Shown here piece after piece: positions 37,313 through 49,500 of a stretch of 64,000 nt of DNA (within the stretch, counting starts at the first letter, position 1; each line of letters begins with the position of its first letter). A program made the translations under genes and the position numbers. Below the pieces are notes generated by a model. It searched no databases. It was not told where the DNA came from and was given only the letters and a program-made list of their open reading frames with translations. The stretch spans positions 3,769,605-3,833,604 of the forward strand of contig NC_090716.1 of assembly GCF_040954835.1 (NCBI RefSeq). Reading direction: 5' to 3'. The stretch comes from Lepisosteus oculatus (Eukaryota; Chordata; Actinopteri; Semionotiformes; Lepisosteidae).

Positions 37313-37341
37313 AGGGCAAGCGAGCGTTGACGCATCGGGGC

Positions 37342-37536
37342 TCACTGACCTCTGACCTCCAGCTTGCACTCCACCAAAGCCTCCCCCCGTTCGTTGACGG
37401 CCTTGCAGGTGTACACCCCTCCATCGAAGGGACAGGGCTTCCGAATTTCCAGGGTCAGCACCCCCTGCTTACTGAACATCCTGTACTTGGGCTCGTTGCT
37501 GATGTCCATTTTGTTCTTGTACCAGGTCACTTTAGG
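37342..37536 (-). CDS. mybpc3: mybpc3 last coding exon, C10 second half
   Basis: Phase 0 acceptor CCCCCAG. Encodes [20 protein letters not shown] through [20 protein letters not shown] and ECKLEVRGQ, then TGA. C10 binds the myosin rod. A potential donor (AGAG|GTCAGT) lies just before the stop, where mammals splice to a short final segment, so an alternative end is possible. Confidence 0.93.
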   Translation of the reverse strand, partial: PKVTWYKNKMDISNEPKYRMFSKQGVLTLEIRKPCPFDGGVYTCKAVNERGEALVECKLEVRGQ

Positions 37537-40500
37537 CTGGGGGAGGGTGGGAGCAGGGGGGACAGGGGTTAATTTTTAAAACAATCACAAGGAGATGTGA
37601 GTCTGCTCCTGCTGGAGAGTTTAATTTTAAGCGCACTAGATTGCTGGGCAGGGCCTCTGGACTTTGTAAACCATCCACCCACCCTTCAGGGTGGCAGGGG
37701 AGCTGGAGCCCATCCTGGCAAGCAATGGGCCAGGGCAGGGTACACCCTGGATGGGACACCAGTCCGTGGTATGGGCACACTCACACCAGGGCTAATTTTC
37801 CCACCGCTATGCCTTTGGACTATGGGAGGAAAAGGGAGCAGCTGGAGAAACCCCACATGGACATGGGGAGAACATACAAACTCCATACAGGTAGCACCCC
37901 AGGAATTGAACCCAGGGCCCCAGAACTGTGAGGCAGCAATGCTAACCCTGGTGTCCTGGTTAAGTTCTGATCTGGTCTTGTAGAATTTGGTCTCCCTTTA
38001 ATTCAAGCAGTGAAACAACTGCTCACTTCTCCACTGAATAATGGAGGCTGCTGGAGCATTATGGCCCAAAGGTATCCTTTGGGATGAAAAGCGCTTTATG
38101 AACTCGGTTTCTCATCATGGTTATTATTAATTAAGACGGTTTACCTTGGGCGAGCCTCGGACAGCACAGCTCAGAGTGGCGTTGTAGCCCGAGATCACTG
38201 AGCGGTTCACCAGGGGGTGAGTGAACTTGGGGGCTTCACTGAAGTCATGCTCCTTGTAGACAGGTGGTTTATACACAATCCCTGAGAAACACCCAAAATG
38301 CAGGTCAAAATAAAGGGCAGAGGAAGAACCACTCCATCCTAACTTGTTTTTCCCCTCCTGCAATCTCGGATTTTCCGACAGTCTGGGAAACCTTCGGTTC
38401 TCAGACTTTCGGTTCAGCTTCTCTCCTTGCTTGTCACGCCAACAAAAGAGTGGCAGTAAAACCTACGGCTCCGGGATGGTAACCGGCGGGCCTGGACTCC
38501 ACTCCATCCCAGAATCCCCCTGCAGGGAGAAGGCCGCCGGATTATAATTAAGAGGGACCTGCCTGTCTTCTGGATGTACGCGCTGTCCTTGGACACGCAG
38601 GGCTCTTCACTGAGGCCACACAGGTTCGCGGTGAAGACCCGGAAGATGTACTCGTTGCCCATGATGAGGTCCGACACAACGCAGTTGGTACGGCGGTACT
38701 GCTCGTAGACCGTGAACCACTCCTGTCGCGGGACAAGCGGGAAGCAGCTGCCGTTAGCATAGGCCTGAGCAGGGAGGGTCTGGTTTCTACAGAGGAACTC
38801 CTTCGGCACTCCAGACCCAGCCACCAGCAGGTAAGAAACACATTTGGCTTGCGCCCGTTTAGTTTGTGTTGTCCAAGTGCACAGCCTGGATTAAGACCAA
38901 ATTAACCTTGTGCCAGCTGGCCAGTTTCTCCTCTCCTACCTGCTTTGAAGAACAATCCTGCTCAAAATAAATAAAATAGATCAATCCTGCTTATCTGGCG
39001 TTTTTAATTTGCAAAGACAGCTGCTGCCTCTACATCGGTAACCTCTTAGCACGTACATGTATAGATTTATAGATTACAAATCGGCTGTAAACGCAGACAC
39101 AATTTGGACCAATGTGCCAGAATTTTCCGTGCAACTGGATGATGGCGATTTCAGAAAAGTTGCGTTAGTCTGACCAACAGCTATCGCAGTTGACTTGAGG
39201 CTCCGTCTCTTATCAGAAAGAGGGTGAACTCCAGCGAGGGTTGTACCAGGCCCGAGCCTGTCACAGAAGCCCAGGGTTTAAGGCTCGACTTCACACGAGA
39301 TAGGTCACAGGGCACACATGCGTGCAGGAACAGAAGGTCAACCAATTTACCCAGCCCTCATGCTTTGTGGAGACGGGAGGAAACCAGATTAGACTTAGAA
39401 AACCCATGTGCCTAAGGAGAGAACATACACTCCACACAGAAGGTCCCCAAGTCGAGAATTGAGTCTAACAGCCAAGACCCGCGAGGCAGCCGTGCTAACC
39501 ATCACAACACTTTCGTCTATGGCAGACTACGACCTAAACTACAGCATAGGCAGGGTTGAAGCATGTTGCAAACAGCTGTAGAACATCTAAAATTGCAGTT
39601 CTAATTAACTAATTGCTATTTGAAACGTGATAATCATAGAAGTAAAGTCTAGGCATTCCTGGTATTTAGATGAATCCAGGCTAATGCAGCCTGGATTGAA
39701 ATACAAGGCAGGAGGAAATGAGCTGAGCTCAGAGAACCAGCTGGACACTTTCAAAGTGTTTAACCTTCCAGTTTAAAAAGTACAGTCAAAGTCACTCTTT
39801 TGCAGGCAGCTCGTAAATTTGCCAAAGGGCAGAAGCTAAGATTAGAAAATCGGCGTCCGCTGGCGTGCCTGGAGCTGAGCCAGGCAGGTTGGACACAGCT
39901 GGGCTCCAGAACACATTGTTCAAGGGAGGTATTCACTGGGCATCTGAGTCACCAAGGAGGCTAGGATACCTTCTGGATCTGGTGGAAAGTCAAGAGCCCA
40001 TTCCCATTCAAAACTACAGCATAGCACACATACTGTACCGCCTTCAGTTCAAGCTTTCCATTGGTTTGCCCCACATAATAAACTCAGAGAAGTAGGGCTT
40101 AGTTCAGTGTTAGTTCCATGATGAAGGCTTCTCAGTGAGGTGTCTGTCTATGACAAGGTAAAAGACGGATCCTTCCCGCAATAAGTATTTGCAAACCTTC
40201 AATAGCGCTGAGATGAGAGGGCCCCTATTTTATCCAACCTGGGTATTTCCAGGTTTGGAAACTCCTGGACTAGAAGGAAACCTCACCAAGCACTTACTAA
40301 AGATCTGGTACAAAAACAAGAAACTTGCACATTGTTCAGCTTCGGTATTGCCAGATCACACACACACATATATTCATTTCTGGTTTTAAAGGGGCACTGC
40401 AGTCCCAGTCTCTCAGTGCAGTTATTAAATCTTGGTAACAGAACAAATTAATTGACAGTATGGAAACAATTTACAAATTCCGAATCGAGTGGTTTGAAAT

Positions 40501-43500
40501 GCACTTATCAATGCTGATTCTTTCTAACTCTGAGATATGAAAATAAGCATTTCACTTCCCCAGCTGTGAAGCACTGTGTGACTGGTGAATAATGAGTAAT
40601 CTGGTGCAAACTGACTGGGCCCAACTTGTCTGCCCTTTCGAACCCTCACCATGGTCTTCTTATCGGCCTTCTGGATGGTGTAGCCTGTGATCTCCATGTT
40701 GCCGTTGTCCTTCGGCGGTTTCCACTCCAGAGCCACATTGAAACCCCACACATCTGTGATCTTCAGGTTCTGGGGAGGGCCGGGCTTGTCTAGGAAATAT
40801 CACCGCAAGGCAGGAAAAGCTCTGTCTTACTGTGAGGCATCTCCTTTGCAAAAGCCACGCAACGTAGGCATGTAACATTTTCCAAGTCAGCAAAATTTTA
40901 AATTTACAGCAAAGCCAGTATTAACTTGTACCATTTCAGACATTGTACAATATCAGAATATCTTAACATTTGTTTAAATCCGTACTGTAAGTGCCTCATA
41001 CTCTCTCATATTGTAAATGCCTAACATTGTTTTATAAAACAATTTTTGGTAATGATAAAGGATGGGCCTTGTATTTATTTGGACCATTATAACACTGGTA
41101 CTTTTCCATACATTATCGGAAAGGTTTTTATTCCCGGCAATCCAGAGACTATCCTGGAAGCACAGAGTTGCAAGGTGGGCTTATAACCTGGACAGGGGAT
41201 CAGCCCCTCACAGGGCACACGCAGCTCCTGAGTGGTTTCTTTTTAACGGCTTCTGCTATGCAGTCTGTGCAGTGTGTGTTCTCAGGCTTCTCCTTGAGCT
41301 CAACCTGCGGAGCTCCAACACAACTAACTTTGAAGGTCGAAGGTGAATCCCAAAATATAGCTTGTCAACAGCTTGAGCCCCTGTTGTTCAACAATTACCA
41401 TCCATAAACTGCTCAGCTCAGCTGGTGCGCTCTTGTTTGTGTCCCTCAGCCACCTGATAAAAGTACAGCTGTCTTTCCCACAGTGACAGATCAAACACAG
41501 GCACATGAAAGGACAGAACCAGAGGAAAAGGCCCCTGTGTTCTCTGTGATTGCAGCTGCATCTAACAGCTTCTCTAGCTTTGTGGCTTTAGTTCATTAAA
41601 CATTGTGGGTTTTTGCCTGTGAGCACAGATTATATAGAATTCTACAGGAAGGGAACAACACAGTACATAGCCTACAAACTGAAGCAAACAGTTGCAGCAT
41701 GACAGCAGCCTTTTCAATACATGTTGTAAGTAAAGCAGCAGCTGTCTAATAGAGAACAGGAGCCCTGTGACTTACCCACAACTTGAATGTTGATGGTAGC
41801 CTTGTCCTCCATGTTCTCAATCTGCACCTGCAGCTCATAGTTGCCCGAATCTTTGCGGTCAGCTCGGCGAATGAAGAGGATGGTGTCCGTGTCACTGTTA
41901 CGGACGCTGACCTGCTTAGGATCCAGGGCCTGATCGTCTTTTGTCCAGGTGACCTTTGGCCTAGGCTTGCCCTGTGAGGATTATATACCGTAAGGCCCGA
42001 CATCCAAGTCTCAGTTAATCGTACTCAACCAACACAGGTCACAGTTGGCCATCCGCTGCTTCTGTTTGGAAGAAAAGCAGGCTGTTCGGAATTACATCCA
42101 AAAAAAAACCTTAAGATGCACACGAGATACAGTATGGTACCAAATAATAAATAGAAAATCATCATAGTAAACGCCTGTACAGATGACACACTAAAGACGA
42201 TGTCTGAAGCTTATTTTTTAGGTGCTGTGAAAAGAAAGGTGATTTTGTATTTGGGTCCAGATGGGTGTGATATTAGACCTTGTGCACACACGTACACACA
42301 CTAACCCCTCCACGATCTCATTCAGACTCCCTGTTTTGCCGCAGTGCATGTTGTTGGCTGAAAGTGTCCGGAGTGTGAACATCTCATTTTCCAATTAAAA
42401 TAGCTGCAACACGTCAAGAAGGTGACACTCCCTTCCCTGCCTGCATGGGGCCAACAGCAGCCATGGCAGCTTCTGTACTGTGGAACACCGAGCTCCCTAC
42501 ACCAGCTGCCAAGAGAGGTGCCTGCAGCGCTTGCCATCTGCTCAACTGGGCTGCTTTCACGACAGGGCCGCCCCCGAGCAGGGTCTGCAACTCACTGGTA
42601 TAATGACTGAGATACAATGAGTCTGTCGTAGAGCACCGGGAAATCTTGGTAAAAACGTGGTAAAGCCCAGTCAGTGTGCTACAGTAACTCGCGAGAGATC
42701 TGGAATAAAAAGTGACAGAGAAAAAGAAAAGCCAGGTGGATCTGCAAACTGGACACAGCAGAGCTCTGAAAGCGTGTTCCAGCTTCCATTCGAACTCTTT
42801 TCCATGTTCGCAGATTGGTGAGGATCCCGGACTTACTTGGGACTTTTTTTTGCTGTACTGAATGTTAATGTTTTATTCTTTCAAGCATGCCGAGATTGAA
42901 GAACTGCTATCCCCTGAATGACAGAGCTTTCACAGGCACTTATGCTCCTAAGACAATGCCAAGCAAATGTTTAGAGACGAGCCTCTTCCACTGATCTTCA
43001 CTTTGCTGTAAATCTGTCCTTTCTGATGGGTGTTGTGAATACCATGCCTTCAGCAGCTACGGACTTCATTTCATCAAGAGGAAGGGAAGATGGAAGCACA
43101 AGTAATCAATACACCTCTGCATGTGTTACCAGGGATATGATTACAGGGTCTGAGGTCCCTTTATTTATAGCTTGCAGAAAGCACAACTCCTCATATATCA
43201 CACATGGTAACTCTTGTCAACAAAATTGCTTGGGATTGAGTTTCTGCACCAAGCAAAATCTAACACCGAAATTGATTTGAGGTGTTTGGGTCAAAGATTA
43301 AACAAAGACAAGCGCCCAAGCCCCTGAAAACGGACAGTTTGATATTATGAATATCTTCCACTGGTTGGCCTGATCCCCTTCGGAGGTTTTGCATATTCAC
43401 ATCTGATACATATGGGAAACCACGAGGCCCTGGGAAAAAAAAACTCTGAGCCAGAGCCTGGCAAAGAAAAAAAAACCTAACAGGGCCTGTATTTACAGCT

Positions 43501-46500
43501 GTGTTGAAGAGGGAGCTTATGATGGCATTTTTATTGGTTCCGAACTGAAATCCTGTTAGACGTGATTTATCTAAATCTGAAAAGAATTGAAGACACAGCG
43601 CTGATTACAAAGTGGATTCCAAACAAACACACAGGCTACTTTCCAGTCCTGTTCCAATCAAGTTTACCACCTCCCCCAGTCTTTGATAACACCATATAAC
43701 GTCACACGAAAGACCTTTTCAGAGCTCAGCTTACCTGGAAAGGAATTACGATGTTGACTGTTTCTCCAACCTTCTTGATCAGAGTCTGGCGCAGGCTTCG
43801 AGGAATCCAGATTTTGGGGCGTTCTGTAAAAAAGAGCAGGAAAACTTACAAATGAGAGGAGGCCATTCAGTTTAACTTGCCCATGCAGTCATAGCTACTG
43901 TAGTAGCTAACTGATACAAGGATCTCATCCAGTTAGTTTTATTTTTAAGTATTTCTTTTTAAGATTATTTATTCATTATTATTTTAAATTGTTTAGTTTT
44001 TCTCTATGAAGTAATACAATTCTTCAAATCAACCTGGAACAGATTTATTCAGTTATGCAGTAGTTTCATTCACAGGACAATAATCTAGTTGGCCCCGCTG
44101 ATGTAAAAGTACACTGGCACAAAGTGCCAAAGAAATGTGTCAGTCTAAAATGTTTTTTTTTTTTACAGGGTGGAATTCTGAGCCTTAAATGTTTCATTTC
44201 CTTGTAATAGGCACGCTCTTTCAACTAAGTGGGAGACTGGCCCTGCTCAATGGGCGAGGTGTGAGGGCTTTCTCTAAAGATGACTCTATTACAAGCACCT
44301 AAAATGTGTTGACAGGTCATCAGCAAAAACACAAGAGCTTGGATGAACATCAAGACTCTGAATGAGCTTATTCTGGCTTTGCTGATATGTGCCAAAAATT
44401 AAGACTCAGAGGACTCCCATAGCTGAACCCAAAAGCAGAGTCCTATATACTGTAAGTCTGCTGTCACATCAGATTCAGTTTCATTTACCACACACTGTTA
44501 CGTTTCCTAAGTATACTTCTGAGTCCCAGCAAAACTGAAGTGTTGGCATTGACTGTCCTGTCAATGGCTGGCTCTAAAATAAATTGGGACATCCATTAAC
44601 TGCTCACATGTCTGAGTGAGCACTGTAATTACGTTGCTAAGTGTTAATACAGATGTCGTGCGTACAATAATAAGTTTATACTCGACAGCAGTGGCCTCCA
44701 GTTCTGCTCCTTCAAGTGCTACAGATATCAGTTAAGATCGCATTTAGTTAACGAAGTCAAAAACTGGCAGTGATTAAAGGCTTAGATGTAATACAGATTA
44801 GCTGATCCACAGTTTTCTAAGACTAGGTCTATGAGCGTCACATATTATACCCCTGGGAAATGATATATGCATACAGTTTTTATACTGACTCAAAACCTTC
44901 TTCATTTGGAGGGACTTTACTTAACTGGTTCTGTTATTTACCCCTGTACCCCTGGGGTACTCTACTGTCTCCTCTCATTGTGCATATCTTGATCTTTGTT
45001 TTTGTTGTTGTCGCACTTCCAGAAGCCACTTTTAAAGGTGCTATATAAAATACAGTTTATAATTATCGTTATTATTATTATAACGTGAATATATTGTACT
45101 TCTTCTGCTGTATATCAGAGCCCTTCTTCCTTACAGTTTTAGCTTTAGTTGTTAATGGCACGATAACCATAAAATAATGACTTGGCAGTGACCCTGCAAT
45201 CATTATCCAGTCATTATTTTTCAAGAAACAGCTGGATTTCATATCAATTTAGCCCTCTTATTTGTAGCCATTCTTACTCTCCAAAGCAAGAGCAGTGCAG
45301 TGCAGAGGGCCCATCAGAAAATTACAACTGCAGCGTGATAATCAGCAATATTGTCAATGTTCTAAATAAATGTATCTGAAATAAGATAAAATGGTCGAAA
45401 TGCTAACAATGTCACAAACAAAGGGAAGTTAAAATGAATTTTTAAAGTGTCATGTACTGGGAAGACAATTTGTACCATTAAAACCTCAAAACTATAATAA
45501 TAATAATAAACTTTATTTTATATAGCGCCTTTAAAGGTGGCTTCTCAAAGCACTTGTCAAAGAAACTAGTAAGAAATCCTTCCTATTACTGGCTAGTGCA
45601 ATGCAATGCAGAAATTCGAATGGAATGATTAATTATTGTATGCTTTTCTTTAAGGAAGGTAGTGGATGCATCATAACAAGGTCCTGCTGGTCTGGCAGGG
45701 ATACTTTATAAGGTGGGAACAGCAGCACAGAGACCCCCGCCTCCCCGTGTGGTCAGTCGAAGGGCTCGGAAGCAGATTCGTTTCACAGTGAGCTGGAAAA
45801 ACCGCTTGGACGCTGAATAGACACATCTCTTGCAAACTGCAAATTGCACTGCAAATGGAGAGCGTCTGTGTGTCAGCTGGCGCACCAGCGAGCCCTGCTG
45901 GCGTCCAAGAGGGGCAAGTTGACGGCTGGAATATTTTTCTAATTAGGTTAATGTTCTGTCCCACCTGTTGGGGTGTCTCAGGCTTGTGTCCCGGGCAGTG
46001 GAAACAGCAGGGGGTTCTCACTGCGACTGGACAGCGACAGGTGGAGCACTGACTGACAAGCAAAGAATGCACTGAAGGGCAACTTTCCTAATCTGCCATC
46101 ATCCCCAGGAAGAGGTGGCCAAGATACGGCTTGTTATCCCTCTTATCCTTCAGGATTCTCCCTCTCCGGGCTGCTCGGTGCAGACACTCTTCACAAACCA
46201 CTACACTGTTACTGCAGCTTAGCTCTTTTCTCACTTCAGAAAGGCCTCAATGGATAAGACCTTGAAACAAAGCATATTGATACAATACTGGAGTGACAGA
46301 CAAGCTACAGTTCTTTCACAGATTTACTACCTCTCCGTTTCCAGAACAAAATCTTTAATGTATCCAGTACTTGTATTTATCATTTAAGCCCTTTCGTATA
46401 ACTAATTTAGATCTAGTTCTTGGGCTTTCTTCATTAAAACTCATCATTAACACTTTTTATCAGTTGAGGATGGACTTTATATTAATTAAACACACTGCCT

Positions 46501-49500
46501 GTGAAACTCATCTCGAGCCTCAACTGTAATAAATGAGATGTTTTGAAATTTGACAGGCCTGCTGCTCGGCGACTTAAAACGAAGGAATAATATGAAAAAG
46601 TGTCATAACAAGGACTGACCAATCAGCCTCAGAGGGCAACAACAGGAAGCACTTCCTTCTGCAAAGGATTGTGGGAGCATGGGACAAGCCTCCTGGTCTT
46701 CTTGTCAGTGTCTATAACCTGGTTTCTTCCGAGATGTGGCTGGATGGGATCCTCATATCAATTACTAACTACCAAACGACCCAGGTGGGCCCGATACCCT
46801 CTCCTTGTTTATAGGTTCCCATGTCCGGCTGTTACATTTCTGTTAAATGTGTCGCAGTGCGAACTAACTGGGGGGGGGAGTCGTTCGACGTCTTACGCAT
46901 GATCTCCCGGATGGTGACGGGCTGGGAGAGGGTAGCGGGGGCGCTGCTGCCTGCCACGTTGACGGCTCGCACGCGAAACTGCATCTTCTCCCCCGTGGGG
47001 AGATCCCGGATGATGACGGAGGTGCGCTCCGTCAGGCCCTCGAAGGCTGGCACCCACTCGTCAGCTGCACGGCAGGGCAGAGAACAAGGCAGAGAACATG
47101 CAGGTCACTTTGCCACTCTCCTGAAGCGCCCACACACAAATAAATGCTGCTTAGAAAAGTCTTGCATGATGCCGTTTACAAAGAGTCAAGAGGGTTTGTA
47201 ATTGCAGAGAGGAAAGTGTGCAGTCTAGTTCAGCATGACATACAATTCTCAAGCAGCTCAAGATTTTTTCCGGTTTTAGCCATCTATTGAAATGATCCAT
47301 CCTTCGATTTTCTGACCATTTCTTCCAATTCAGGGGTGTGGGGGAGCCGGAGCCTATTTCAGCAAGTAAGGATGCCAGTCCATCACAGGAGACGCACGTT
47401 CAACCAGGGCATATTTGCCCATTAGCAGCCATTTACTCCACCGGTATGTCTTTGGACTGTGGGAGGAAACTGGAGCACCAGGAGGAAAGCCACAGAGAGG
47501 ACATACAAATGCAGACACCCAAGGAAATCAGCACAGGGCCCCAGAGCTGCAAGGCAGCAATAATAAACACTGTCCCAGGCCGCCTTTGTAGGAACCTTTT
47601 GGTATTAACTGAAAATGCAACTAACATGACACTAAAGCAGAAGCTGGAAGGAGAAACCATTCAGTCGCTTAATAATTTTACAGATGTTGGACTTTGATCA
47701 AGGTTGTAAGCTTTGTAACCCATTTTCTACGTCATCTCAGTGTAGGTCTTTGTCACGGTTATCTTCTTAGTTTTACACTGTGCTGGGTCGGTTATGCTGT
47801 GGTTTCCTCTCACCGTCCAAAACCTTGCAGGTAGGTTAATTGGCTTCTGGCAAAATTGGACCTTGTGTGAGTGTGTCTGTGTGTGCTCTGTGATGGATTG
47901 GTGTCCCACGCAGTGTGTACCCTAGCTGCGCCCGTTCCTTGGCAGGATAGACTCCAGCTCCCCTGCGGCCCCTAAATGGATCAAGTGGGTAGAAAAAGGA
48001 TGGATGGATCCACTATCAGTCAAGAACTTAGCATGCTATTGGTGCGAAAAAACTGCAAAGGGGTGGCTTGGAAGGAGTGATGTTTGACCTCTCTGCCCAG
48101 TCACACACATCACTTGCACACAAGAGGAATGGTAACTCACAGCCTTCTTTGCAGTACTCCACAATGTAGCCATCCAGGCCAGCTGAGCCCAGCCTCTCTG
48201 GGGGTCTCCACTTCAGGGAAATGGTGGTGTCGCTGATGTCATCGATGGCCAGGCCTGTGGGCTCGCTGGTGGGAGCTACGAAGGGAAAGGCAGGCCTTGC
48301 TTAATTAATATAGAATAACCCATTGTCTGCTTTATGCTCAGCCCCGATTAGGAATCGCTGTGTGTGTTCATTACGTCTTGGCTTGACACAACGAACCCTG
48401 TGACCGCACACGGGAGAGTGAGGAGGCGTGGCCCCTGAGCCAATCGTCTTTTTACACGTCACTGGCAGCACCGCCCCCTGTTGGAGCTTGAGTGCTGATT
48501 GGAAGAGAAGAGCGTCCCTCCCGGCCAGGAACGCGAGCCTGCAGGCTTCACTGACAACTGAGAGATGGCCAAATAATTGTGTCAATCCCTAGGCAATGTG
48601 CTCCATTCCTGAGGGAATCCCCATCACTGTAGTGAAATGTCCCAGACTCTGACATGCAGTCAATCCCAGAGCTTAGCTCGGGCAAGCTCGCCTTTACTGG
48701 CTGCGCCATCTGGACGGCCTTAGAGATTGTCTCTTTACATTCTGTGGCCTGCGATATATTTTTTTGGGGGGTATAGGTGCTTTCATAGCCCGGTACTCCC
48801 CAATTCCATTTGCAAACCGAGGTACACATGCTTGAGCATCGACTGCTTTGGTCACCTGCACAGTAAAAGACGTCCCCTAGTGAGCTTGCCCAGTGTAAGG
48901 GATATCGCCCACTTGCTGAGCTCATCAGCTCAGGAGGGGGCATGCTTTGCCTGTGGGTTGGATGACAGCCGGCTCCCCTGCAGGAAGAGCTCACCCACCC
49001 ATCAGGAGATACAATACAGTATGTGCGCAGTGAGATGTGCCACTGTGCAAGAACAAAATCCCTTAGCCCCAGGACAGCTGAGCTGAGTTGGAGGACACTG
49101 TCAAACTGACTGTACTTAATAATAATAATAATGTTTCTTTATTAGCCCTACACAATTTCTTGCATTAGGAATGCGTCTTTTCACATACCCCAGCTTTTCT
49201 CCATGGAGACACAGACAGAGAGACAGGGAGAGAAGCTTGGGGTCAGAGCGCAGGGTCTGCCATTGTACGGCGCCCCTGGAGCAGTTAGGGTTAAGGGCCT
49301 TGCTCAGGGGCCCAACAGAGTAGGATTCCTCTGCCGGCCGCGGGATTTGAACCGGCAACCTTCCGGTCACAGGCGCAGAGCCTTAACCACAGAGCCACCG
49401 CTCCGCCCCCTGAAGGTGAACTTTACAATTCACCTTCAAAGCTCACCTCACTTGTCCCATCATTATCGTCAAACCAGGTGTGAGACAAACGGTATCAGCA

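Noticed and set aside
38557..38563. GT donor after GGCAG at the end of the mybpc3 C9 exon
   Set aside because: Using it changes phase and leads to a stop within five codons of the next exon. The GC donor keeps the conserved T-G-I-V-Y join.
39224..39415. Open frame in the C9 intron of mybpc3
   Set aside because: It lies inside a degraded family A SINE.
48548..48994. Minus-strand open frame of 148 codons downstream of the nested exon
   Set aside because: It overlaps a probable degraded SINE, has no domain, and is not in the predicted spliced transcript.
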